Below are positions 42,751-50,779 of a stretch of 64,000 nucleotides of DNA, one piece after another (the first letter of the stretch is position 1; every line of letters begins with the position of its first letter). A model generated the notes under the pieces. That model saw nothing but the letters and a program-made list of their open reading frames with translations. It searched no databases and had not been told where the DNA came from. The stretch comes from Pseudomonas sp. PB101 (lineage in GTDB: Bacteria > Pseudomonadota > Gammaproteobacteria > Pseudomonadales > Pseudomonadaceae). Position numbers and translations under genes: made by a program. The DNA is taken from positions 1 to 64,000 of the forward strand of contig NZ_RWIR01000076.1 of the NCBI RefSeq assembly GCF_009764265.1, in the 5' to 3' direction.

Positions 42751-42896
42751 TAGGGTCTCCCCTCAGTTCGATCGATGTACAAGTGCCCGCTTGGGGGAAG
42801 CTCCGTTCCCGCCCGACTGGAGAGTCAGGCACACGCGATCGGCTCGACAGCCACCGGTCCGAGTGTTTCCAAAAAATGCCAGCAGGAAGTGACCAC

Positions 42897-42926
42897 CTCC
42901 TGAAAGGGCGAGGGCCCTTTCAGGAG
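42897..42926 (-). terminator. Perfect 13-bp intercistronic stem-loop between aatJ and aatQ
   Basis: CTCCTGAAAGGGC and GCCCTTTCAGGAG form a perfect 13-bp stem with a four-base loop. There is no T-run on the minus strand, so it acts more likely as an RNA-stability or attenuation element than as a full terminator. Such hairpins commonly raise the ratio of binding protein to permease. Confidence 0.75.
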
Positions 42927-42943
42927 ATAAGGTTAGTCAGAAA

Positions 42944-43858
42944 TCAGGACTTCTTGTCGTCAGCCGCTTTGTCGGTCGGATTGGCGATCAGGGCCTTGAG
43001 TTCGTCGCTCATCGGGAAGTTCAGGTTCAGGCCTTTTGGCGGGATTGGCTGCATGAACCATTTTTCGTAGATCTTGTTGATCTCGCCCGATGCGTAGGTG
43101 GCCTTGATGGCGTCATCCACAGCCTTTTTGAACGGCTCGTCGCCTTTGCGCACCATGCAGCCGTAGATTTCGTAGGACTGTGGAGTGCCGGTCACGGCCC
43201 AGTCGCTGGCCTTCTTGGCCTTGGCCGCTTCACCGGCCAGCAGGGCGTCGTCCATCATGAAGGCCACTGCGCGGCCGGTTTCCAGCATCTGGAAGGACTC
43301 GCCGTGGTCTTTGGCAGAGATGACGTTCATGCCCATCTGCTTGTCGGCGTTCATTGCCTTGAGCAGACGCTCGGACGTGGTGCCGGCGGTGGTCACGACG
43401 TTCTTGCCGGCCAGGTCAGGGAAATCCTTGTACTTGGAGTCTGCCTTGGACAGCAGGCGGGTACCGATTTCGAAGATGCCGACGGAGAAGTCGACTTGCT
43501 GCTGACGCTCGACGTTGTTGGTGGTGGAGCCGCACTCGAGGTCCACGGTGCCGTTCTGCACCAGCGGGATACGGGTTTGCGAAGTCACCAGGTTGTACTT
43601 GACCTGGAGGTTCGGCAAGTCGAGGTCTTTTTTCAGCGCTTCGACGACTTTCAACTGGATGTCGTGGGAGTAGCCGACCGGTTTGCCGGTAGCGTCCGCA
43701 ATGTAGGAAAACGGAATGGAAGCGTCGCGATGGCCCAGGGTGATGGTGCCGGACTCTTTGATCTTCTTCAGGGTGCCGGTGAGTTCGGCGGCGAAAACCG
43801 GAGTGCTGATCAGAGCGGCAGCAATGGCTGCGCCCAGGATATGGGGAACGATGCGCAT
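42944..43858 (-). CDS. aatJ: AatJ: periplasmic acidic amino-acid-binding protein
   Basis: The 304-residue product has a signal peptide (MRIVPHILGAAIAAALISTPVFA) and the SBP-3 fold, with SGTITLGHRDASIPFSYI near the mature start, TVDLECGSTTNNVERQQQVDFS and LLKAMNADKQ. These match GltI/AatJ binders of glutamate and aspartate. ATG 43858 is used because AGGAAAA lies just upstream and the signal peptide starts there; a longer frame to 43957 is not needed. It is the first gene of the operon, behind a sigma-54 promoter and two AauR sites. Confidence 0.93.
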   Translation of the reverse strand: MRIVPHILGAAIAAALISTPVFAAELTGTLKKIKESGTITLGHRDASIPFSYIADATGKPVGYSHDIQLKVVEALKKDLDLPNLQVKYNLVTSQTRIPLVQNGTVDLECGSTTNNVERQQQVDFSVGIFEIGTRLLSKADSKYKDFPDLAGKNVVTTAGTTSERLLKAMNADKQMGMNVISAKDHGESFQMLETGRAVAFMMDDALLAGEAAKAKKASDWAVTGTPQSYEIYGCMVRKGDEPFKKAVDDAIKATYASGEINKIYEKWFMQPIPPKGLNLNFPMSDELKALIANPTDKAADDKKS

Positions 43859-43974
43859 CAAATTTTCCTCGACTTTGTTTTTTTTATGGAGCCAGTTCAT
43901 CGGCCCTTTTGTGCTGCAAAACACCTGAGCGCGATGATGAGTACGCGCAAAGGACATTCGTCGAAGAAGTGTAG

Positions 43975-43990
43975 AGCATGACTCGTGCCA
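43975..43990 (-). promoter_or_regulatory. Sigma-54 (-24/-12) promoter of aatJQMP
   Basis: On the minus strand TGGCACGAGTCATGCT fits the consensus TGGCAC-N5-TTGCA with GG and GC at the exact required spacing and one mismatch. It implies a start of transcription near 43964 and a leader of about 105 bases before aatJ. AauR, a sigma-54 activator, is encoded nearby. Confidence 0.85.
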
Positions 43991-44067
43991 GACCAGTGCT
44001 GATACATCAAGATATTGATTTATAAGGAAATAAAATATTTTTTTGCGCGAATATTGAAGCCCTGTGG

Positions 44068-44081
44068 TCCGGTTAACCGAA
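44068..44081. promoter_or_regulatory. AauR binding site, imperfect
   Basis: TCCGGTTAACCGAA matches the published AauR motif TTCGG-N4-CCGAA with one mismatch. It is the promoter-proximal of two sites, about 78 bases upstream of the -24 box, a usual distance for an activator of sigma-54 promoters. Confidence 0.75.
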
Positions 44082-44098
44082 CCGACCCGCAGGTCGCG

Positions 44099-44112
44099 TT
44101 CGGAAAACCGAA
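44099..44112. promoter_or_regulatory. AauR binding site, perfect
   Basis: TTCGGAAAACCGAA is an exact match to TTCGG-N4-CCGAA. Its centre is 31 bases, about three helical turns, from that of the other site, so two dimers could bind the same face of the DNA. Confidence 0.85.
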
Positions 44113-44125
44113 TGGCGGGGCTGTT

Positions 44126-44203
44126 CGTAGGAGCCGGCTTGCCGGTGATAGCGGTCTCCAGATCGCCATCGCCGGAACGCCGCCCGCAGCAAGCCGGCTA
44201 CAG
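44126..44203. repeat. Degenerate REPIN
   Basis: CGTAGGAGCCGGCTTGCCGG faces a decayed copy GCAAGCCGGCTACAG. It is less regular than the others and lies between the AauR sites and the end of opgD. Confidence 0.7.
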
Positions 44204-44212
44204 GGATGTATG

Positions 44213-45838
44213 TCAGGGATATTTGCGCTTGTCGGGGGCCGGCGGGAAGTACTGGTACAACCAGGTCTCGCTCAGTGTGCGATCGTTGGTGCGGATGAAC
44301 AGGCGCAGTTCGACGGGCTCCACGCTGTCATTGGTGGGGTACCAGTCAAACAGGACACGGTAACCTTTGATGTCATCGAGTTTCAGGATGCTGAAATCCT
44401 TGACTTCGCCGTTCGAACAAGTGACGACCGGCTCGATGCCCGCGCCCTCGGGCAAGCGGTCCAGGCCGCCGCCGGTGAAGTCCACGGCGAAGCGACGGGC
44501 CCAGACGGGCGGGTAGTGCTCGCCCGGCGCCCAGCCTTCGGTGAAGCCGCCCATCCCGGAGCGGGTGGCGTTGACTCGCGCCAGCGGTGTGCCGACCGGT
44601 GGCAATGCGCTCCAGTAGAGCTTGTAGCCGTAGTTCAGCGAGTCGCCTGCAGCCACCGGTTTCTTGGGTGTCCAGAAGGCGACGATGTTGTCCATGGTTT
44701 CGCCGGTGGTGGGGATCTCCAGCAAATCCACCGAGCCTTCGCCCCAGGCCGTGGTCGGTTCGACCCACAGGCTCGGGCGGCGGCTGTACCAGTCGACGGT
44801 GTCCTGATAGCTGGCGAACTCGTGGTCGGTCTGCACCAGGCCGAAACCCTTCGGGTCCGTGTCGGCGAAAGCGTTGAATTGCAGGGTCGCCGGGTTGTTC
44901 AGCGGGCGGCAGATCCACTCGCCGTTGCCGCGCCACATGGCCAGGCGATCGGAGTCGTGGATTTGCGGGTGAATGGTGTCGCACATCCGCCGTTCGTGGG
45001 TGCCGCAGCTGAACATGCTGGTCATCGGCGCGATGCCAAGCTGGTCGATGGCGGTGCGTGCGTTGACGTGGGCGTCGACCTCCATCACCACGCGCTCGGC
45101 CTGGCAATCGATATCAAAGCGGTAGGCACCGGTGGCGCTCGGCGAGTCGAGCAGGGCGTAGACCACGAAGCGGGTGCTGTTCTTGTCCGGCGTCTCGAAC
45201 CAGAACTTGGTGAAGTCGGGGAATTCTTCACGCTTTTTGGCGTAGGTGTCGATGGCCAGGCCACGAGCCGACAGGCCATATTGGCCAGTGGCATCCACTG
45301 CGCGGAAATAGCTGGCGCCGAGGAAGGACACCACATCGTGCTTGTCCAGTTCAGGGGCCTTGAACAGCTTGAAACCGGAGAAACCCAGGTCGCCCTTGAG
45401 CTGTGCGGTGTCGACCGTGGTGTTTTCATAGTTGAACAAGGACGGGCGGAAATGCACCTCGCGGGCCATCCGGGTTTTCGGGTCGACGCTGTACATGCGC
45501 ACCGGCTGCTTGAACCCCATGCCGACGTGGAAGAACTGCACGTCCAGCTGGCCCTTGTTCTCTTTCCATAGCGAATGGTCGCCGTCGTAGCGGATCGCAT
45601 TGAAGTTCTGCGGCGTCATGCTCGCCAGGGTCGGCGGCAACTGTTGCTTGGTGTCCTGGTAGCGATTGCTGGCGAGCTGTTTGGCCTGGAGCTTCAGCGC
45701 CTCGAAATCGAACGCGCTGGCCTCGCCGTCAGCGGTGCCGCTGGCGGCCCAGGCTTGGGTGGCCAACAGGCCCGTGGCGGACAAGCCGGTGTAGGCCGCG
45801 ATAGCCATGGAGGCTTTGAGCAAGTTCCTGCGGTGCAT
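44213..45838 (-). CDS. opgD: OpgD: periplasmic glucan biosynthesis protein, Tat-exported
   Basis: The 541-residue product has a twin-arginine signal (MHRRNLLKASMAIAAYTG; cleavage near AWA-A). OpgG/OpgD-family motifs include YRDI-type RYDGDHSLW, FFHVGMGFKQPV, YFRAVDATGQYGLSARGLA, CGTHERRMCD and WYTRRPSLW-like WYSRRPSLWVEP. It takes part in making osmoregulated periplasmic glucans. ATG 45838 fits the signal peptide. The neighbouring genes belong to other pathways; opgC is 24 kb away. I see no opgH in the window. Confidence 0.92.
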   Translation of the reverse strand: MHRRNLLKASMAIAAYTGLSATGLLATQAWAASGTADGEASAFDFEALKLQAKQLASNRYQDTKQQLPPTLASMTPQNFNAIRYDGDHSLWKENKGQLDVQFFHVGMGFKQPVRMYSVDPKTRMAREVHFRPSLFNYENTTVDTAQLKGDLGFSGFKLFKAPELDKHDVVSFLGASYFRAVDATGQYGLSARGLAIDTYAKKREEFPDFTKFWFETPDKNSTRFVVYALLDSPSATGAYRFDIDCQAERVVMEVDAHVNARTAIDQLGIAPMTSMFSCGTHERRMCDTIHPQIHDSDRLAMWRGNGEWICRPLNNPATLQFNAFADTDPKGFGLVQTDHEFASYQDTVDWYSRRPSLWVEPTTAWGEGSVDLLEIPTTGETMDNIVAFWTPKKPVAAGDSLNYGYKLYWSALPPVGTPLARVNATRSGMGGFTEGWAPGEHYPPVWARRFAVDFTGGGLDRLPEGAGIEPVVTCSNGEVKDFSILKLDDIKGYRVLFDWYPTNDSVEPVELRLFIRTNDRTLSETWLYQYFPPAPDKRKYP

Positions 45839-46257
45839 AAATACAACCTGTCGTGAGCAATCCCGCGCCGTTCCTGGCACGTGCTGGATCAGAAATATCG
45901 GTTCGGACATGCCTTCGGCCAAACGCAACGGACTTTTTAACAGATGCCCGATAGCTTAAACCGTTCGATTGCAGAGCAAAATTGATTGATGGCATTGCGC
46001 TGGCTCGGCAATGAAACAAGACATGTCGGGAAACAATTCCGACAGTGGTTTCTGATTTAGAGGGCATTTCTGCTTTTTTCGACTAATTACTCTAAAAACT
46101 GCTTTTCAGCGCCCGGAATATTTCTATTCTGTGCACATGACCGGTTTATGCCCTTCGGGCCGGTGCGGTTCAGTTGGCACGAGTCGCTGCTGAAAAAGGG
46201 TTAGGGCGATGCGGTTTTTTTGCAGTTTTCTTTGACGTATAGAGAAGGACATCGTCC
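45839..46257. other. Intergenic region between opgD and the small conserved gene
   Basis: This 419-base stretch must hold the promoters of the divergent opgD and small-peptide genes. AT-rich runs lie around 46065-46130. I see no repeat element, convincing promoter or gene in it other than the ribosome-binding site GAAGGA at 46244-46249. Confidence 0.5.
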
Positions 46258-46443
46258 ATGTCGAAAGTACAAGGCATTACCGAAATGTTGGGAATCTTTC
46301 CGTGCCTGGCCATGGGGCGACGCAGGCGTCGGCTCAATAACGAGGAAATGAAGTTGGTGGAGCGCTATCGGGAGTTGTCAGAGAACGACAGGATTGCGAT
46401 GAGGTATCTGGTGGATGCGATGAGGAGTGTTTCGAGGTTTTGA
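46258..46443 (+). CDS. Small uncharacterised protein (61 residues)
   Basis: The ATG has a strong ribosome-binding site (GAGAAGGA, eight bases upstream). The product MSKVQGITEMLGIFPCLAMG continues into a basic patch RRRRRLNN and a helix ERYRELSENDRIAMRYLVDAM. That helical end resembles the tail of small Pseudomonas regulators, but I do not recognise a family. A hairpin follows. Position and signals support a true gene. Confidence 0.6.
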   Translation: MSKVQGITEMLGIFPCLAMGRRRRRLNNEEMKLVERYRELSENDRIAMRYLVDAMRSVSRF

Positions 46444-46451
46444 AGAAAGGG

Positions 46452-46477
46452 GGGCATCCCGTCCTGGCTGGATGCCC
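46452..46477. terminator. Hairpin between convergent genes
   Basis: GGGCATCC and GGATGCCC form an eight-base perfect stem around a ten-base loop. It sits between the small gene and the convergent toxin gene. T-run is weak. Confidence 0.6.
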
Positions 46478-46481
46478 TCAT

Positions 46482-46772
46482 CTACCAATCCTCAGAGCGC
46501 TCGGATCGCTGATGCAATACGCGCAGCACTTGTACCTGGCCTTGGGAAAATCGGTAAGGGGCGATAAAGGGAAAACGGCCAAGTACCAACTCTCGGACAT
46601 CGGGCATGCCTGAAGGCCTGCCCGAGCCGGGAAACTGTTCCAACAGTTCAAGGGATTGCAACATCGTGGAAATGATTTCGAGAGCGGCTTTTGTGCCAAC
46701 TACCTTTCGGTAGTGCTCGTTGATGGCTTCGAGATCGCTTTCGGCTTTTTCAGTCAGTACTACGCTCGGCAC
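46482..46772 (-). CDS. ParE/RelE-superfamily toxin
   Basis: The 96-residue product has a typical ParE N terminus (VVLTEKAESDLEAINEHY), central LELLEQFPGSGRPSGMPDVRELVLGRFPFIAPYR and a C-terminal RVLHQRS. ParE toxins inhibit gyrase; RelE cousins cut mRNA on ribosomes. The R-x-L-V-x-x-x-P-F pattern favours ParE. It overlaps the antitoxin gene by 23 bases, so the pair is co-translated. Toxicity is inferred from the family. Confidence 0.85.
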   Translation of the reverse strand: MPSVVLTEKAESDLEAINEHYRKVVGTKAALEIISTMLQSLELLEQFPGSGRPSGMPDVRELVLGRFPFIAPYRFSQGQVQVLRVLHQRSERSEDW

Positions 46773-46998
46773 GTTTTGCCCACTTAGCCTTCACGGCATC
46801 CAGATCGGTGAGTTTCCCCGCGTTGGCATCGGCGATGCCGTCACTGATGGCTTGCAGATGCCAGGACTCGGCTTCCACATATCGAACCAGTGCACGCTTG
46901 AGATGGTACTGACGATCTCTGTCGGTCGCCGCAGCCAATAAATCCAGCTGCTGAGCCAATTGTTCTTCGACGCGAAAAGACAAAACGGGTGAGGCCAT
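46750..46998 (-). CDS. RHH/CopG-type antitoxin
   Basis: This 82-residue protein opens with SPVLSFRVEEQLAQQLDLLAAATD and KRALVRYVEAE, the ribbon-helix-helix pattern of ParD-like antitoxins. The acidic C-terminal end (DLDAVKAKWAKRAE) would bind the toxin. It is the promoter-proximal gene. The operator-like inverted repeat 15 bases upstream is the expected autoregulatory site. Confidence 0.85.
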   Translation of the reverse strand: MASPVLSFRVEEQLAQQLDLLAAATDRDRQYHLKRALVRYVEAESWHLQAISDGIADANAGKLTDLDAVKAKWAKRAERSTD

Positions 46999-47012
46999 GA
47001 TGGCTCTCCTAA

Positions 47013-47042
47013 GGTGTATACGCTGTAAACGACGTAAACACC
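47013..47042. promoter_or_regulatory. Inverted repeat upstream of the toxin-antitoxin pair
   Basis: GGTGTATAC at 47013-47021 and GTAAACACC at 47034-47042 are inverted copies with one mismatch. It lies just before the antitoxin start. A second GTAAACACC copy occurs at about 47106. RHH antitoxins bind short repeats like these. Confidence 0.65.
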
Positions 47043-47162
47043 CTAGGCCGAGTCGGGATTTTCGTCAACCGCAGGCGTGCATGGGCTGTACGAAACTCTA
47101 GTGTGGTAAACACCAACGGGAGAGAGGGATGTGTTGCCGGATGCTAATGCATCGGAATGCGG

Positions 47163-49025
47163 TTAGCCGACTTCCCCCACCGCCCGATACGCCTCATCGA
47201 TCGCCGCATGGGCATAAGCGCTCCAAGCCGCGTCCGAGTTGGCGATGCTCACCCGTCCTACTGGCTGACGTGCCAGTTCCATCAGTTTCTCGCTCTCGTC
47301 GGCGTCGTCGTACAGGCTGTTGGAGAAGTACGCGTAGCCGTGTGACCAGCGGTTGACGGTGATGGCGAGGATGTCGGTTTCGTGGTTGAAGCCGCCAGGG
47401 CCGAGCATGCGTTGCAGTTGGTCGCGCAGTTGCGCTTCCAGTTGTTCGAAGCTCTGGCCGTACAAACGGCCACGGCCGGCGCGGGCCTGGTCGCGGGCGT
47501 TCATGCCGCTGTTGGGGCTGGTGGGCACGTAGACCATGTGCAGGCCGATCGGCTGTGTCGGGTCTTTCGGGTGGTCGTAACCGCCCATGCTCACCGGGTA
47601 GTCGAGTTTGATGCGGCTGTAGGGTTGGGTCGCCGCATAGATTTCATGCACGCCGAGCTTCTGGAACGACTGCCAGTTGCGGATCACCACCTTGGTGTAG
47701 ACCAGCGGGAACTTCACGTTCTGGCTCAGGGCATGGGATTGCTCAGGCGGCAAGTCGCGCAGCAGGTACGGGATGATCATGTTGTAGCAGGCCATGATGC
47801 AGTGTTTGCCGCGCACCTGGCTGAGCTGGCCGCCACGGCTGTAGCCGACGTTCACGCCGCTGCCGACGTTGCGTACGCTCACCGCTGTACTGTTCAGGCG
47901 AATGCGTACCGGGGCTTTGGCCTGATCGAGTCTGGCGTAGTCGAACGGGGCCAGGACGATGTCGTCCATGGTGTGGCCTGGCGCCACGGCCGGAATCAGG
48001 CTGCGCACCAGCAAGCGCGCCAGCGAGGCGTTGCCGTCGGGGAAGTGGTAGATGTAGGGCTCTTCCATTTCCGCCTGGGCTTCTTCGCTGATCGGCTCCA
48101 GATTCATCGCGCTGAAACCTGGGAAACCGACCGAGTAGGCGTCGGACGCGGCGACCGCGTCGATGCTCAGGGCCATGAAGTCGTTGGTACGGCTCTGGAA
48201 GTACTTCACCGCTTGTGCCGACAGTCCTACGTCCTTGAGCAGGAAGTCCTGATAGCTGGTGGCTTCCAGGTGGGCGGTTTTTTCCTCGGTGGTTTTGCCG
48301 GCCAAGTAATCCTTGGGTGTCATGTGCAAGGCGATCAACGCCTGGCGGTCGGCTTCCGGCAACGGGAAGTCGTTGATGAAGTCCGGGATGGCGCGGGCGT
48401 GCAACTGGTCGGGGGCGATGTCGTCGGCCACCATCGGCGTCGGGTCGCCGGTCACCAGTTTGTCTTCGCCGAAGTTTTCCTTGTCGAAGAACACCCCGCG
48501 GGACAGGCCCAGGCCAGGGTAGAACTGGCGATCAAAGGCTGTCTCGAAGCGCTTGATGTTCACGCCGAGTTTCTTCAGCAGGCCGTTCACTTCCTTGCTG
48601 TACAGATGGTTCGGCGACTGGAAGGCTTCACTGCCGCCGTAGCCGATGATCATGCGACCACCGGCGGAGAATTCGTTGCGCTTGGCGTGACCGCCGAAGT
48701 CGTCGTGGTTTTCCAGAATCAGGATGCGCGCTTTCGGATGTTTCTCACGGTAGAACCACGCAGCGGACAGACCGCTGAGGCCGCCTCCTACCACCACCAG
48801 GTCATATTCTTCGGTGATCGGCAGCTTGTCGGTGTCGAAGACCTTTTTCTCCCAGCCCATCTGGTGGGCAATTTCGAACGAGCCGACGTGGCTGCCCCGC
48901 AGGCCGGTGAGGGCCGGTGGGTAGTAGCGCCCGTCGGGGGCGGCCTGGAGAAGTTGCATAGGAGTCATGCCGGCAGCGATGGTGACAGCGACGCCGTTGA
49001 GAAAGTCGCGGCGGGTGATATCCAT
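47163..49025 (-). CDS. spdH: Spermidine dehydrogenase (FAD-dependent, Tat-exported)
   Basis: The 620-residue product has a twin-arginine motif TRRDFLNGVAV and an FAD-binding site DLVVVGGGLSGLSAAWFYRE with LENHDDFGGHAKR. Size and sequence fit P. aeruginosa SpdH, which cleaves spermidine to 1,3-diaminopropane and 4-aminobutanal. It follows the APC permease on the same strand with a hairpin between, and lies beside patD-like genes for 4-aminobutanal, which supports the call. The partner electron acceptor is not seen. Confidence 0.85.
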   Translation of the reverse strand: MDITRRDFLNGVAVTIAAGMTPMQLLQAAPDGRYYPPALTGLRGSHVGSFEIAHQMGWEKKVFDTDKLPITEEYDLVVVGGGLSGLSAAWFYREKHPKARILILENHDDFGGHAKRNEFSAGGRMIIGYGGSEAFQSPNHLYSKEVNGLLKKLGVNIKRFETAFDRQFYPGLGLSRGVFFDKENFGEDKLVTGDPTPMVADDIAPDQLHARAIPDFINDFPLPEADRQALIALHMTPKDYLAGKTTEEKTAHLEATSYQDFLLKDVGLSAQAVKYFQSRTNDFMALSIDAVAASDAYSVGFPGFSAMNLEPISEEAQAEMEEPYIYHFPDGNASLARLLVRSLIPAVAPGHTMDDIVLAPFDYARLDQAKAPVRIRLNSTAVSVRNVGSGVNVGYSRGGQLSQVRGKHCIMACYNMIIPYLLRDLPPEQSHALSQNVKFPLVYTKVVIRNWQSFQKLGVHEIYAATQPYSRIKLDYPVSMGGYDHPKDPTQPIGLHMVYVPTSPNSGMNARDQARAGRGRLYGQSFEQLEAQLRDQLQRMLGPGGFNHETDILAITVNRWSHGYAYFSNSLYDDADESEKLMELARQPVGRVSIANSDAAWSAYAHAAIDEAYRAVGEVG

Positions 49026-49052
49026 ATTTCTTCCTTGTTGGTGTTTTTAGAT

Positions 49053-49081
49053 CGCCCCGGCGCCATGTCGGCACCGGGGCG
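49053..49081 (-). terminator. GC-rich hairpin between permease and spdH
   Basis: CGCCCCGGCGCC and GGCACCGGGGCG form an 11-of-12 base stem around ATGTC. It ends eight bases from the permease stop and has no T-run on the coding strand, so partial termination or RNA stabilisation is more likely than a full stop. Confidence 0.55.
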
Positions 49082-49088
49082 AATGCCG

Positions 49089-50573
49089 TTACCGGCTGAC
49101 TTTCCAGGCATCGCCCGCAGGTGCCTTGCCGTGGTCATACGGCTTGGCAATCCACATGTAGAGCAGGCCCAGGCCAATGACGATGGCGGTACTGAGCACC
49201 ATCGCGTAGTTGATGTACCACGCAGCGTCCGGCGTACGTGGCCAGGCCATGTTGATGATTGCCCCGACACCATAGACCAGCGCGCCGATGTTCACCGCCC
49301 AGCCCCAGGCGCCGAGGGTGAATTTGCCGCTCGGTTTCCAGCCCTTCATGCGCGCATACAGGGCCGCCAGCACGATCATCTGGAACGCGAGGTAGATACC
49401 GATCGCCGCGAAGCTGACGATGGTGGCGACCGCGTCCTGCAGGAAGAAGCCGAGGATGATGATGAGCGCCGGCAGGACGCCAGAGACGAACAGCGCGGCA
49501 ACCGGAACCTGAGTCGTAGGAGAAATCTTCTTCAGCAGTCGGCTGCCGATGACCATTTCGTCACGGGCGTAGGAATACAGCAGACGACTGGCCGCTGCTT
49601 GCAGGCTGATCACGCAGGAGATGAAGGAAATCATCACCACACCCATCACGACTTTCGAACCCACTGGCCCGAATGCGTTGTTGAGGATGGTGGTTACCGG
49701 GTCCTTGTCGGTGCCGTTGATCACCGCTTGCATGTCCGGCACCGCGAGGATCAGCGCCAGGCAGGCGAACATCGCCGCGACGCCGCCGATGTAGATGGTC
49801 ATGCGCATGGCAATCGGGATTTGCTTGCTCGGGTTCGGGGTTTCTTCGGCCACATCGCCGCAGGCCTCGAAGCCGTAATACAGGAACATCCCCGCCAGCG
49901 AAGCGGTGAGGAACGCCGGCAGGTACGAGCCGTCGACGCTGATGTCGAAGGTGTTGAACAACACGCTGAGCGGTTGATGACGCTCGAAGATCAGCAGGTA
50001 CACGCCAACGATCACCGCGCCGACCAATTCGCAGAGGAAGCCGAACATGGCAATGCGCGCCAGCACTTTGGTGCCGCTGAGGTTGACCAGGGTGGCGAAC
50101 AGCGTCAGAAACAGGGCGATGATGATGTTGGTGTTGTTGCTCGGCTCAAAGCCCATCATGGCGGCGAGGTACGGACCGGCACCCACGGCAACCGCCGCGA
50201 TGGTCACGCACAGGGCGATGGAGTAGATCCAGCCAACCATCCACGCCCAGCGCTTGCCCACCAGGCGACGGGCCCATGGGTACACACCGCCGGAAATCGG
50301 GAACTGCGAAACCACTTCGCCGAAGATCAGGCACACCAGCAACTGGCCGCAACCGACCAGCAGGTAAGCCCAGAACATCGGTGGCCCGCCTGCGGCCAGG
50401 CACAGGCCGAACAGGGTATAAACGCCGACGACCGGGGACAGGTAGGTGAAGCCCAGGGCGAAGTTTTCCCACAGGCTCATGCTGCGATTGAAGTTGGAGG
50501 TGTAACCCAGTTTGCGTAGTTGCTCGGCATCGCTGTCGGCAACGACTGCAGAGAGATCGGGTGATGCACTCAT
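49089..50573 (-). CDS. APC-family amine/amino-acid permease (GABA-permease-like)
   Basis: The 494-residue protein has 12 predicted helices. Characteristic stretches are GFTYLSPVVGVYTLFG, SQFPISGGVYPWARRLVGKRWAW and YYGFEACGDVAEETPNPSKQIP. These fit the AAT/BAT part of the APC family, which carries GABA, choline or polyamines. It is the gene upstream of spdH, so spermidine, putrescine or GABA are likely substrates by context. Specificity cannot be read directly. Confidence 0.8.
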   Translation of the reverse strand: MSASPDLSAVVADSDAEQLRKLGYTSNFNRSMSLWENFALGFTYLSPVVGVYTLFGLCLAAGGPPMFWAYLLVGCGQLLVCLIFGEVVSQFPISGGVYPWARRLVGKRWAWMVGWIYSIALCVTIAAVAVGAGPYLAAMMGFEPSNNTNIIIALFLTLFATLVNLSGTKVLARIAMFGFLCELVGAVIVGVYLLIFERHQPLSVLFNTFDISVDGSYLPAFLTASLAGMFLYYGFEACGDVAEETPNPSKQIPIAMRMTIYIGGVAAMFACLALILAVPDMQAVINGTDKDPVTTILNNAFGPVGSKVVMGVVMISFISCVISLQAAASRLLYSYARDEMVIGSRLLKKISPTTQVPVAALFVSGVLPALIIILGFFLQDAVATIVSFAAIGIYLAFQMIVLAALYARMKGWKPSGKFTLGAWGWAVNIGALVYGVGAIINMAWPRTPDAAWYINYAMVLSTAIVIGLGLLYMWIAKPYDHGKAPAGDAWKVSR

Positions 50574-50731
50574 GTGTGTTTGCTCCGGAAAATCGGCAGA
50601 TTTCGGATGTCCGAAACCGTGGCGGGGCCTTGGGAGCGCCGCCCGGATCAGTGGTTATTGTTTTGTCTTCTTTGGGGTGGAGCCTGGTGGTGCGTATTGC
50701 CGGTTTCTGCCTTGAAACCGGGGTGACCCAA

Positions 50732-50757
50732 TCGCGGGCAAGCCCGCTCCCACAGGG
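50732..50757. repeat. Single REP element
   Basis: TCGCGGGCAAGCCCGCTCCCACAGGG is a single copy without a partner nearby, between the permease and patD. Confidence 0.8.
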
Positions 50758-50779
50758 ATCGGGTTTGCCTGAAAGGTTT

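Noticed and set aside
47382..50519. Long open frame (1045 codons) on the plus strand opposite spdH and the permease
   Set aside because: It spans two well-supported minus-strand genes and the gap between them, with composition of an antisense frame and no recognisable domain.
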